Of a DNA stretch of 64,000 nt, positions 54,687-62,537 are shown one piece after another. Under the pieces are notes generated by a model, which saw nothing but the letters and a program-made list of their open reading frames with translations, made no database searches and had not been told where the DNA came from. Within the stretch, counting starts at the first letter, position 1. Each line of letters opens with the position of its first letter. The translations under genes and the position numbers were made by a program. The stretch is from Clostridia bacterium (lineage in GTDB: Bacteria; Bacillota; Clostridia; Christensenellales; Aristaeellaceae), in assembly GCA_017501255.1 (NCBI GenBank), contig JAFVXE010000061.1, positions 1 to 64,000 of the forward strand. The letters run 5' to 3'.

Positions 54687-56444
54687 TTATGCCAGCACTT
54701 CCAGAAAAGTCAGGCTGCCTGCCCCCACTGTGACAGGGTAGCAGTATTCCTGGGGTTCATCAATGACGGTGGTGGCATCCATCATATGGGAAGGCTTGGG
54801 CAGGGCAATGCGCTCGGTATAGACTGCGCCGGTTTCCAGATTGCGCAGCCCCTTGCATTCTCCCCGGACAATCACATCCACCACGCTGGCGGTGGGATTG
54901 TAGGACTGAATGGCGTATTTGCCGTCATCGTAAGCCAGCAGGGAATGCTTGCCCTCGCCCGCAATATAGACCCTCTGCCCCATGCTGACATACTTGGCAA
55001 TGCCCTTGCGCACTTCCTTGGGCAGGCGATAGAAATCCGCAAAGTTATCCGGCATATTCAGAATGAACAACCGGCCCTTGCCATAGCTGTCCTCGGTCAT
55101 CAGGGGGAAGGTATGCTCCCCGGCGATGATGTTGATATTGCTGCTGGTGGCATTGGTTTTGTAGCTGAGGATATCGAACAGCACCTTTTCATTGCCTTTG
55201 CAGAAAGTGGTCACATCCCGGTAGTTGTAGTGGTTGACCATGTATTCTTCCGCCAGCACGTGCCTGTCGGTCAGCCGCACAGAGGTAAGCTCCTTCACGC
55301 CTTTGTTGTAGCACTGACGGAAAAAGCCGGTGGTGATGAACGCATTGCCGCCCCTTAGCAGATAGCGTTCCAGCTTTTCCACCGCTGTTTCATCGCAGGC
55401 GGAGCTTTCCGTCAGCAGTACCATGGGCGCCTGTTCATCAAAGTACGGCGTGGGTTCAATGGCGATACCGCCCATGCCCAGATAGTTGTACAGCTGGTCT
55501 TCCCCATCTCCGTCAAAGGGTTCCCAGGCAGAAACGCCAACGGGTTTGCCCAGCTGGCCCACCATGGCATCCATGCGGCTCAGTTCATGCCCCAGTGCAG
55601 GCAGCAGCGCTGTGTTTTCCATTACTTCAAAATTGAACAGCATCAGCTCTTTGGCCTTGGCCAGCATGGTCAGGTTGGCCTGTTCCAGATAATAATTCAT
55701 ATTGTGGAAGGATCCGAAGGGATCGATCCAGCCGCCGCCGTTGCGTCCGGGCGCGATGTTTTCCATCAGACGAATCATGGAATAGGACAGGTACCGCTGC
55801 AGGTGCTGATCGGAATACTGCGGGTCACGGGTCTCGGTGCCGGTATAGACCATGTCGAAGATGTCCTTCTGCTTGCCGGGATTGTATCCGCATTCCTGAT
55901 AGCTTTCGTACCAATTGGGGTACTTGATGATAAAATTCATCTTAGGGTTCACTTTTCTGGCTTCCTGTGTGATCACCCGGGCGAAATCCTCCATCAGGTT
56001 CAGACGATATTCCTTCCAGCTCTGCTTTCCCTTGGCCTCAATGCATTTTTCACAGGTGCAGCTGGTAAAGAAGAAGTCATCCAGAATGATCTCGTCAAAA
56101 ACGGATGCGATATCCCGCACGATGGCTACAAACCGTTCCCGATGGGCTTCATCGGTATAACAGAAGGTATCGTAATAGCTGGGCTTCCGTTCCCCGTTTA
56201 CCAGTACGGTGGCAGTGATGCCGCCAGCGGTCTGGATACCGTTCTTCTCAAACAGCGCTTTCACACGGCGCAGTTTTTCCACCGGCACATCCACCAGGCC
56301 CCGGTGGTTTTCAATATATACCTTGCCAAGATGCACATAGTGCTGATAGTAATCGATGGCTTTCTGTATCTGCTCCTCACTGGCTTTTTCCACATAATAG
56401 GAATGGACATAGGCAGCCAGTTGGAAATGCTTGTAGGCTTCCAT
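54687..56444 (-). CDS. Putative glycosidase-like protein (TIM barrel plus glutaminase-like domain)
   Basis: A 585-residue cytoplasmic protein that I do not recognise at family level. The N-terminal half looks like a (beta/alpha)8 hydrolase: EIILDDFFFTSCTCEKCIEA carries acidic residues at a strand end plus a C-x-C-x-x-C cluster, and NFIIKYPNWYES and MVYTGTETRDP follow. The second half resembles the GATase-like trimerisation domain of GH42-type enzymes (PMVLLTESSACDETAVEKLE; GGNAFITTGFF). A C-terminal beta domain closes it. As third gene after the FMN oxidase-like and sugar-isomerase-like genes, it probably acts on a sugar or glycoside. Confidence 0.6.
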   Translation of the reverse strand: MEAYKHFQLAAYVHSYYVEKASEEQIQKAIDYYQHYVHLGKVYIENHRGLVDVPVEKLRRVKALFEKNGIQTAGGITATVLVNGERKPSYYDTFCYTDEAHRERFVAIVRDIASVFDEIILDDFFFTSCTCEKCIEAKGKQSWKEYRLNLMEDFARVITQEARKVNPKMNFIIKYPNWYESYQECGYNPGKQKDIFDMVYTGTETRDPQYSDQHLQRYLSYSMIRLMENIAPGRNGGGWIDPFGSFHNMNYYLEQANLTMLAKAKELMLFNFEVMENTALLPALGHELSRMDAMVGQLGKPVGVSAWEPFDGDGEDQLYNYLGMGGIAIEPTPYFDEQAPMVLLTESSACDETAVEKLERYLLRGGNAFITTGFFRQCYNKGVKELTSVRLTDRHVLAEEYMVNHYNYRDVTTFCKGNEKVLFDILSYKTNATSSNINIIAGEHTFPLMTEDSYGKGRLFILNMPDNFADFYRLPKEVRKGIAKYVSMGQRVYIAGEGKHSLLAYDDGKYAIQSYNPTASVVDVIVRGECKGLRNLETGAVYTERIALPKPSHMMDATTVIDEPQEYCYPVTVGAGSLTFLEVLA

Positions 56445-56459
56445 ACTGATTCTCCTTTG

Positions 56460-57299
56460 TTACTTTACCGGCACGCCGGCAGCCTCAGCCACCTTGCGCA
56501 TATGCCGGGCAGCCCGCAAATAGCTGTCATGATCGGGCAAATGCTCCACGAATACGGGGGTATCCTCGTCAAGGGCGTGCGCCAGCCGGGTCACTTCACC
56601 CAGATTCATCACGCCTTCGCCGGGCTGCACTTCCAGAATGCTGCAAGGCAGGTCGCCGGGGGTCATTCGGATATCCTTGGCATGAATGCTGACGATATGG
56701 GGCCCCAGCAAATCAAAACAATGGCGTACGAAAGCATCCCGGTTGTGGTAGCGTTCCACGCTGTTGATCATATTGGTAAAGTCCAGATGAACGGAGAAGG
56801 CCTTGCGATCCACATCCTTCATCAGTTGCAGATAGCCCTCGGGGGAATCCGGCACCATCCAGGGCATGGGTTCCAGAGAATACGTGGTGCGGGAAGGTTT
56901 TACCTCATCGATGATCCGCTGGGAAATGGTAACGATCTTCTCGTAGGTCTCCTTGGAATAGTTATCCGGGTGGTAGCCGTCCCAGTAATCGCCGCAGGAG
57001 CCGCTGATATTGACGCAGCAGTTGGCACCCACTTCATCTGCCAGCGCCAGCTGTTCCACCGACCAGGCAAAGGCTGCCTCCGCTTCCGCTTTATCGGGCG
57101 AAAACAGGTTCTTCCAGATGCCCACTTCGCCGATGAGCAGATCGTTGGCACGGGCGCAATCCGCATAGGTCTTGCGGGTTTCGTGGGAAGCATCGGAATT
57201 GACAGGGAAAATTACAGCGCTGTAGCCCAGTTCCTTCACCTGAGCCAGCCATTCCTCCGGGCTGTTGTAGGGATTCATGACAGAGCCGCCAAGTCTCAT
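56460..57299 (-). CDS. Sugar phosphate isomerase/epimerase family protein
   Basis: A 279-residue xylose-isomerase-like TIM barrel (AP endonuclease family 2). Metal-ligand candidates lie in YSLEPMPWMVP (Glu), FSVHLDFTNMIN (His, Asp), IVSIHAKDIR (His) and VFVEHLPDHDSY (Glu). It probably interconverts a keto-sugar or sugar acid. Start ATG at 57299, with AAGGAGA upstream; the frame further upstream is not protein-like. It lies 19 bases after the FMN oxidase gene and 15 before the glycosidase-like gene, so the three form one operon. Confidence 0.82.
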   Translation of the reverse strand: MRLGGSVMNPYNSPEEWLAQVKELGYSAVIFPVNSDASHETRKTYADCARANDLLIGEVGIWKNLFSPDKAEAEAAFAWSVEQLALADEVGANCCVNISGSCGDYWDGYHPDNYSKETYEKIVTISQRIIDEVKPSRTTYSLEPMPWMVPDSPEGYLQLMKDVDRKAFSVHLDFTNMINSVERYHNRDAFVRHCFDLLGPHIVSIHAKDIRMTPGDLPCSILEVQPGEGVMNLGEVTRLAHALDEDTPVFVEHLPDHDSYLRAARHMRKVAEAAGVPVK

Positions 57300-57318
57300 A
57301 GAGGTATTCTCCTTTCCA

Positions 57319-58221
57319 TTACCAAGTGAAAGAACCGGGACGTACCACGCTGGGATCAATGCTGTTCAGATCCGGCGAGCAGGTCATGGCCATGGTATAG
57401 CGCAGCTGACGGGTGATCTCCTCAATACCGGTCTTTACGCCCTCGCTGCCGCTTTCGCCAAGCCGTTTTTGCAGGGGACGGCCGACACAGCAGGCCGTTG
57501 CGCCCAGCGCCAGCGCCTTGAACACATCCATGCCGGTTTGCAGACTGCAATCCACAAACAGCGGAATCTTCCCTTCGGTTTCCTTGAGGATTTCCGGCAG
57601 GATCATCAGCGGGGGCACGGCGTAGTCCAGCCGCCCGTTGTGATGGGAGATGATCATACCCTGCACGCCTGCCTCGGCGCATTTGCGGGCATCCTGACGG
57701 CTGAGCACGCCCTTGACCACAAAGGGCAGCTTGGTGGCGCTGACATACTCTTTGAGCTGCTGTATGGTAATGGGACGCATCTCCATGCCCTCGATGCAGT
57801 CATAGTCCTGATTGTGATTGAACGCATGGTCAATATCCATGCCCACCGCCAAAGCGCCGCTTTTCTCGGCGTGCTCAATCTTGGCAAACACGCTGTCCCG
57901 GTCTGCATAGGTCTTGATGATCTTCACTACCGATGCGCCGGTCTGAATCATACCATCCAGTTCTTCCATGGCGCCCATGCCGGAGAAGCACACAGCGCCC
58001 GCATCAAAAGCACCCTTGGCCATTTCCGCCATGCCGTTGGGGTACACATTGCCCATGTGGGACAGGGCAGCGGTCATTACGGGGGTTTTGAAGGTTTTGC
58101 CATAGAGGGTCATTTCGGTGGAAGGCAGCACGCTGTCGATGTGGCGCATTTCCACCAACAGGCTGTCCAGATAAGCCCGGGTGATCACATCGGACGAGCC
58201 GGTTTTGCGGATGTTGCTCAT
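57319..58221 (-). CDS. FMN-dependent alpha-hydroxy-acid dehydrogenase family protein
   Basis: A 300-residue TIM barrel of the lactate oxidase/glycolate oxidase family, shorter than the usual 350-380. Recognisable parts are KTPVMTAALSHM, FVVKGVLSRQDARKCAEAGV (lysine strand), IISHHNGRLDYAVPPL, a variant of the usual SNHGGRQLD that holds the catalytic histidine, and IPLFVDCSLQTGMDVFKALA for FMN phosphate. Its place in a sugar operon suggests oxidation of a 2-hydroxy sugar acid; isopentenyl isomerase-like relatives are an alternative. AGGAGG precedes the ATG. Confidence 0.82.
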   Translation of the reverse strand: MSNIRKTGSSDVITRAYLDSLLVEMRHIDSVLPSTEMTLYGKTFKTPVMTAALSHMGNVYPNGMAEMAKGAFDAGAVCFSGMGAMEELDGMIQTGASVVKIIKTYADRDSVFAKIEHAEKSGALAVGMDIDHAFNHNQDYDCIEGMEMRPITIQQLKEYVSATKLPFVVKGVLSRQDARKCAEAGVQGMIISHHNGRLDYAVPPLMILPEILKETEGKIPLFVDCSLQTGMDVFKALALGATACCVGRPLQKRLGESGSEGVKTGIEEITRQLRYTMAMTCSPDLNSIDPSVVRPGSFTW

Positions 58222-58288
58222 GGGGATTCCTCCTGTGTAGTTGTAGTTTGTTGCTATAATCATTCGCTCCCAAAACAGGTTTTCCTGC

Positions 58289-58303
58289 TGCAATTCCATT
58301 GCA
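58289..58303. promoter_or_regulatory. Palindromic operator candidate between divergent sugar genes
   Basis: TGCAATTCCATTGCA: six-base arms around TCC. It lies 14 bases upstream of the GH1 promoter -35 element and upstream of the FMN-oxidase operon, well placed to control one or both. Confidence 0.45.
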
Positions 58304-58316
58304 AAAAATTTATTGA

Positions 58317-58345
58317 TTGACAGGGTGCCTTTTCTATGTTTATAT
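58317..58345 (+). promoter_or_regulatory. Promoter of the GH1 gene
   Basis: TTGACA (58317-58322), 17-base spacer and TTATAT (58340-58345), 52 bases before the start codon. Confidence 0.65.
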
Positions 58346-58397
58346 GGTGGCAAAGCATTCCCCAGCGGGTGCATCACGGATTGAAGGAGCTAAAGCC

Positions 58398-59759
58398 ATG
58401 AGTTTTCGCAAGGATTTTCTCTGGGGCGCTGCCACGGCCTCCTATCAGATTGAAGGCGCAGCCCATGAGGACGGCAAGGGGCTGTCCATCTGGGATCGTT
58501 TCTCTCACGAAGAAGGAAAGGTATTCGACGGTCACACCGGCGATGTGGCCTGCGACCACTATCATCGCTACGCTGAGGATGTGCAGCTGATGAAGGAAAT
58601 CGGCTTGCAGGCCTACCGTTTTTCCCTCAGCTGGCCCCGCATCCTGCCGGAGGGCAAGGGCGCTGTCAACCAGAAGGGGTTGGATTTCTACAACCGCCTC
58701 ATCGACGAGCTTCTGAAAAACAACATCATTCCCTATGTGACCCTGTTCCACTGGGATTATCCCTCTGCCCTGCAGACCCTGGGCGCCTGGGAGAACCCGG
58801 AAAGCTACAAGTGGTTTGAGGAATACGCCGCCCTGTGCGCCCGCACCTTTGGCGACCGGGTGAAGGATTTCATTACCCTGAACGAGCCCCAGTGCTTTAT
58901 TGGCTGCGGCTACAAAATCGGTGTGCACGCTCCCGGCTACCGTATGCCGGACAGCGCAGTGATTCCCATGAGCCATCATGTGCTTAAGGGACATGGCGCA
59001 GCCGCACGTGCCCTGCGTTCGCTGGTGCCGGATGTTCGCATCGGCTATGCGCCCTGCGCAGACCCCTCCATCCCTGTTACCAACAGCCCCCAGGATATCG
59101 AGGCTGCACGGAAAGCCTATTTCACCGTGCCCGGCGACAGCGGCTGGGCCTTCAATGCCGCCTGGTGGAGCGATCCCGCCTTGCTGGGCAGCTATCCGGA
59201 AAGCGGCCTGAAGCATTATGCCAAGTATCTGCCCAAGGGCTGGGAGGAAGATCTGAAGCTGATTCATCAGCCGCTGGACTTCTACGGCCAGAACATCTAT
59301 TACGGACGCTATGTGAAGGCTGCCGACAACGAGGACGGCTTTGAGATTCTGCCCACCATGCCTGTGGGTTTCCCCAAGACTGCCCTGCAATGGCCCATCA
59401 CGCCGGATGCCCTGTACTGGGGCCCCCGTTTCCTTTACGAGCGCTACCAGACTCCCTTCTACATGACCGAAAACGGCATGAGCGCCCACGATGTGATTTC
59501 GCTGGATGGCAAGGTACACGACCCCAACCGTCAGGATTACCTGAACCGTTATCTGCTGGCCCTGCGCAAAGCTGCAGAGGATGGCGCAGATATCCGGGGC
59601 TATTTCCAGTGGTCGCTGATGGATAACTTCGAGTGGGGCCACGGCTACAAGGAGCGTTTCGGCCTGATTCATGTGGATTATCAGACCCAGCAGCGCACCT
59701 TGAAGGATTCTGCGTATTGGTATAAGCAGGTGATTGAGAGCAATGGGGAGAATCTGTAA
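58398..59759 (+). CDS. GH1 beta-glucosidase-type glycosidase
   Basis: Retaining beta-glycosidase of 453 residues, the GH1 length. It begins FRKDFLWGAATASYQIEGAA, the family N-terminal signature. Acid/base E163 in TLNEPQCF and nucleophile E358 in FYMTENGMS. The C-terminal YFQWSLMDNFEWGHGY box binds glucose or galactose. QWPITPDALYWG resembles unphosphorylated beta-glucosidases more than 6-phospho enzymes, and no PTS genes are nearby. GAAGGAGC precedes the ATG. Cytoplasmic; likely substrates are cellobiose or related beta-glucosides. Confidence 0.93.
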   Translation: MSFRKDFLWGAATASYQIEGAAHEDGKGLSIWDRFSHEEGKVFDGHTGDVACDHYHRYAEDVQLMKEIGLQAYRFSLSWPRILPEGKGAVNQKGLDFYNRLIDELLKNNIIPYVTLFHWDYPSALQTLGAWENPESYKWFEEYAALCARTFGDRVKDFITLNEPQCFIGCGYKIGVHAPGYRMPDSAVIPMSHHVLKGHGAAARALRSLVPDVRIGYAPCADPSIPVTNSPQDIEAARKAYFTVPGDSGWAFNAAWWSDPALLGSYPESGLKHYAKYLPKGWEEDLKLIHQPLDFYGQNIYYGRYVKAADNEDGFEILPTMPVGFPKTALQWPITPDALYWGPRFLYERYQTPFYMTENGMSAHDVISLDGKVHDPNRQDYLNRYLLALRKAAEDGADIRGYFQWSLMDNFEWGHGYKERFGLIHVDYQTQQRTLKDSAYWYKQVIESNGENL

Positions 59760-59788
59760 GGGGCAATCCTAAAGGAATAACGAAAAAC

Positions 59789-59822
59789 AACACCAGCCGG
59801 CCATTCTGCGCCGGCTGGTGTT
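59789..59822. terminator. Bidirectional terminator after the GH1 gene
   Basis: Twelve-base stem AACACCAGCCGG (59789-59800) with 59811-59822. The minus strand continues GTTTTTCG, a good terminator for the converging kinase gene; the plus strand continues with TCCTG and is weaker. Confidence 0.85.
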
Positions 59823-59835
59823 TCCTGTATTGCGT

Positions 59836-60360
59836 TCATTTGGACAGGCAGTGCACAACCTGTTCCAGATTCTCTTCAACCGAACGCAGCCCATCGATGC
59901 GGATGACGGGAATTCCCATGGAATCCATCCATTTCAGTATCGGTTCATCCGTCCGGTTCTGCACCAGATCGAAAAAGCATTGTTCCCGTTCAAACAGGTC
60001 GCCGCCCGGCTGCATTCTTTCCCCGAATTTCAGAAAAGAACGTTGCCGGATACGGTTCATTCTTACCTCTTTGGGAACATCAATGTACACCGCATGGGTA
60101 AACATCCGGCTGATCGCCGGGCTGTAATCCGCCTTGACTGCCGCCAGAACAAAATCGTCTGTATGCTTCATGTCGTCCAGAAGCAGGGCTGTCACTTCCT
60201 CCTGCGTGCGGGAGCAGCCATAGGCGTAATCGGTATTGCTGACAGGAAAGTAATAGTGTTCGATATCCATAAAGCGGATGTTCAGGCGCCTTGCAAGTTC
60301 CTTGCCCAAGGTGCTTTTTCCTGCTCCGTTTCCGCCGCACAGGACAATACAATACTTCAC
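59836..60360 (-). CDS. P-loop NTPase/kinase-like protein
   Basis: A 174-residue AAA-type small kinase fold. Walker A CGGNGAGKSTLGKELA lies near the N-terminus, FMDIEHYYFP follows as the likely substrate/Mg2+ strand, and a lid-like arginine segment RMNRIRQRSFLKFGERM resembles adenylate- or shikimate-kinase relatives. The substrate is unknown. The start is probably GTG at 60360, ten bases after AAGGA, because the longer frame overlaps the upstream GNAT gene. Seven bases separate it from that gene, so the two are co-transcribed. Confidence 0.78.
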   Translation of the reverse strand: MKYCIVLCGGNGAGKSTLGKELARRLNIRFMDIEHYYFPVSNTDYAYGCSRTQEEVTALLLDDMKHTDDFVLAAVKADYSPAISRMFTHAVYIDVPKEVRMNRIRQRSFLKFGERMQPGGDLFEREQCFFDLVQNRTDEPILKWMDSMGIPVIRIDGLRSVEENLEQVVHCLSK

Positions 60361-60367
60361 CTGATCG

Positions 60368-60907
60368 TCATCCTTTCCGTGCTTCCCATTCTGCACGGTT
60401 TATTTCCAGTTCCGCAACTGTCCATGTTTCACCGAATACATGGCAGATGTCTTTTTTCTGCCGGGGCACATCCCGGAATCCAGCAGCCCGGTAGCAGCCC
60501 CATGCAGCGGGATTGTTTTCAAACACGCCCAGATTGACCACTTCTGCACCAAAACATTCAAAAGCATAGTTGAGCGACAACCGCAGCAGTTCCTTGCCGT
60601 ATCCCCTGCCCCGCTTGATATCATCCACAATGACGAATCCAAGGCGCAGGGTCTTCTTTGCTGCATCCACATAGCGCATGATCAGGTGCCCCACCAGACC
60701 ATCCTCATCAAAGGCAGTGAAAGGATAGAAATTGTCCGATTCAGAACAGTCGCCGTTAAGGGTCAGATACTTATGGTTCATATCCTCGGCAGTGATGGGA
60801 AAATGATCGTACCGATCGGATGTCCAGCGGCGGAAGGTTATTTCATCCTTGCACCAGGTTAGAATGGTAGCAGCATCAGCGGGCTTGTAGGGTCTGAGTC
60901 TGAGCAT
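60368..60907 (-). CDS. GNAT family N-acetyltransferase (RimJ/RimL type)
   Basis: A 179-residue acetyltransferase opening with LRLRPYKPADAATILTWCKD, as in RimJ/RimL-type enzymes. Acetyl-CoA motif FVIVDDIKRGRGYGKELLRL (R-G-x-G-Y-G-K) and the NPAAWGCYRAAGF segment that follows the splayed strand are present. TCAGGAGG precedes the ATG at 60907; the open frame further upstream runs through the promoter. The substrate is unknown. Confidence 0.9.
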   Translation of the reverse strand: MLRLRPYKPADAATILTWCKDEITFRRWTSDRYDHFPITAEDMNHKYLTLNGDCSESDNFYPFTAFDEDGLVGHLIMRYVDAAKKTLRLGFVIVDDIKRGRGYGKELLRLSLNYAFECFGAEVVNLGVFENNPAAWGCYRAAGFRDVPRQKKDICHVFGETWTVAELEINRAEWEARKG

Positions 60908-60953
60908 GGGAAACCTCCTGACGGTTTTTTCCGTTATGATACAGAGTACTCTG

Positions 60954-60982
60954 ATTATACAGAAACAACCCTGCCAAGGCAA
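60954..60982 (-). promoter_or_regulatory. Promoter of GNAT-kinase unit
   Basis: Minus strand TTGCCT (60982-60977), 17-base spacer, perfect TATAAT (60959-60954), 46 bases before the GNAT start. Confidence 0.7.
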
Positions 60983-61026
60983 GGGCGCGATAACGCTTCT
61001 TGTTGGCAGGATTGTATTTTCATATA

Positions 61027-61815
61027 TCAGGCAAGCCATGTTCGCCGGGCTGCCACCAACTGTTCCTCTTCATCCAACCAGAAGGCTTCCGGTTCCGGGT
61101 CGCCGGGCTGAACATCGAAACGGCCTTGCGGTTTGATCAGCCCGATGGGCTGTTTCTGCTGAATGATCCGCACCAGATCGTGAATGGAATTCAGCTTTTC
61201 CTCCAGACTGATGCCGAAGATCTTACCTTCTTCCCACTTGCCCGCTTCGCTGAGGTGATTGTCAGAACCAGCGATCATGGGCAGGCCAAATTCCTGGCCA
61301 TAGCGCCAGGCAGCCGCATCCTGCAAGGCATCGTTGCCGCCGTTGGCAGCTTCGATGGCATCGCAGAAGTGAAGCCCCAGACCGATGTGGGTCATATAGT
61401 TGCGCAAACGGAAGGGATGCGCTTGCACCACGCAGCCGCCGGCAGCGTGAACGCCTTCCAGCTGTTCACGGCGGGTCCAGTGCTCCATTTCGGGGTGCGC
61501 CAGCAGCCAATTCTTATCAAGGCCATAAATCAGATACTCGTCGCCATTGAAATTCTGTTCCCAGCCGAAGAACACATCCAGCCCGATGCGCTGACCTTCT
61601 GCCAGTGCATCCTCGTAGCCGGAACAGAACCATTCGATCCGTTCCTTCCACGGCAGTTTGCGGGGGACAGCCGTATTTCCACCAAAGAAATGGTCGGTAA
61701 CGATGATGCCCTGATAGCCGATCTCCTTATAATAGCGGGCGTGCTCTGCGCCGGTGGAGGTGCCGCAGGCGCTGCCCTGACAGGTATGCAGGTGGGTTTC
61801 ATAGAGAAAGGACAT
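61027..61815 (-). CDS. PHP-domain phosphoesterase
   Basis: A 262-residue stand-alone PHP protein. Metal motifs: YETHLHTCQGSACG (H-x-H), GIIVTDHFFGGN, FFGWEQNF (Glu), VVQAHPFRLRN and IAGSDNHLSEAG (D-x-H). Such proteins include nucleotide and histidinol phosphatases; the substrate here is unknown. It starts 22 bases after the GntR regulator gene and probably belongs to its operon with the hexuronate reductase. Confidence 0.85.
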   Translation of the reverse strand: MSFLYETHLHTCQGSACGTSTGAEHARYYKEIGYQGIIVTDHFFGGNTAVPRKLPWKERIEWFCSGYEDALAEGQRIGLDVFFGWEQNFNGDEYLIYGLDKNWLLAHPEMEHWTRREQLEGVHAAGGCVVQAHPFRLRNYMTHIGLGLHFCDAIEAANGGNDALQDAAAWRYGQEFGLPMIAGSDNHLSEAGKWEEGKIFGISLEEKLNSIHDLVRIIQQKQPIGLIKPQGRFDVQPGDPEPEAFWLDEEEQLVAARRTWLA

Positions 61816-61837
61816 GGGAACTGCCTCCTTGCGTCCG

Positions 61838-62524
61838 TTAACAGGATTGCTTGAAGTATTCCGCAGGGTAATGTTCCAGCAGATGGTGCTTATCCACCTG
61901 ATAGCGGCTCAGATGGATGCCCATCAGGCGCTTGGCGGCAGCCTCATCCTTTTCGGCAACGGCTTGAGCAATCGCCCGGTGGTCACTGACGATGGCGCTG
62001 TTTTCCACGGTGTTCAGGGTCATATTGCGCACCCGGTCAAAGTGGAGCGTCATATCCGCCATGAGGGTGTGGGTCTGCTCCTTGCGGGCAATGCGGAACA
62101 GGAGGCTGTGAAAAGCGCTGTCCAGCTGCCACAGCTGCCCGGACTGTCCCTGCGTCAGGTAATACTCCTGTCGGGTAACATTCTCCATCAACAGCAGCAA
62201 ATCCTGCTCTGTTGCCATTTGACAGACCAATTCCACCACAGCGCATTCCATCACACTACGCAGGAAGCGGGCTTCCTCCACCATTTCATCGTCGATCAGG
62301 GCAATAGCGCTGCCCCGCTGGGGATACACCTCCACCAGCCGGACACGGGCCAGCTCCATCAGAGCCTCCCGTACCGGGGTACGGCTTAACCCCAGCTGTG
62401 CAGACAGTTCATTTTCGCTGATCCGGCTGCCCGGCGGAAGATCCAGATGAATGATATTCTCCCGCAGGTTCCGAAGGGCATAATCCCGGTTGTTCTCTCT
62501 GGGCTTTCTCGGTAAAATGCGCAT
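61838..62524 (-). CDS. GntR-family regulator, FadR subgroup (FCD domain)
   Basis: A 228-residue transcription factor. The N-terminal winged helix-turn-helix reads LPPGSRISENELSAQLGLSR then TPVREALMELARVRLVEVYP. The all-helical C-terminal FCD domain has metal-ligand-like residues in LDSAFHSLLFRIA and SDHRAIAQAVAEKDE. FCD regulators beside fructuronate/mannonate reductases (UxuR/ExuR type) usually respond to hexuronate intermediates, so it may control hexuronate or xylan genes. Start ATG at 62524 with AAGGAT upstream; 13 bases after the reductase stop. Confidence 0.9.
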   Translation of the reverse strand: MRILPRKPRENNRDYALRNLRENIIHLDLPPGSRISENELSAQLGLSRTPVREALMELARVRLVEVYPQRGSAIALIDDEMVEEARFLRSVMECAVVELVCQMATEQDLLLLMENVTRQEYYLTQGQSGQLWQLDSAFHSLLFRIARKEQTHTLMADMTLHFDRVRNMTLNTVENSAIVSDHRAIAQAVAEKDEAAAKRLMGIHLSRYQVDKHHLLEHYPAEYFKQSC

Positions 62525-62537
62525 TGGCAACAGATCC

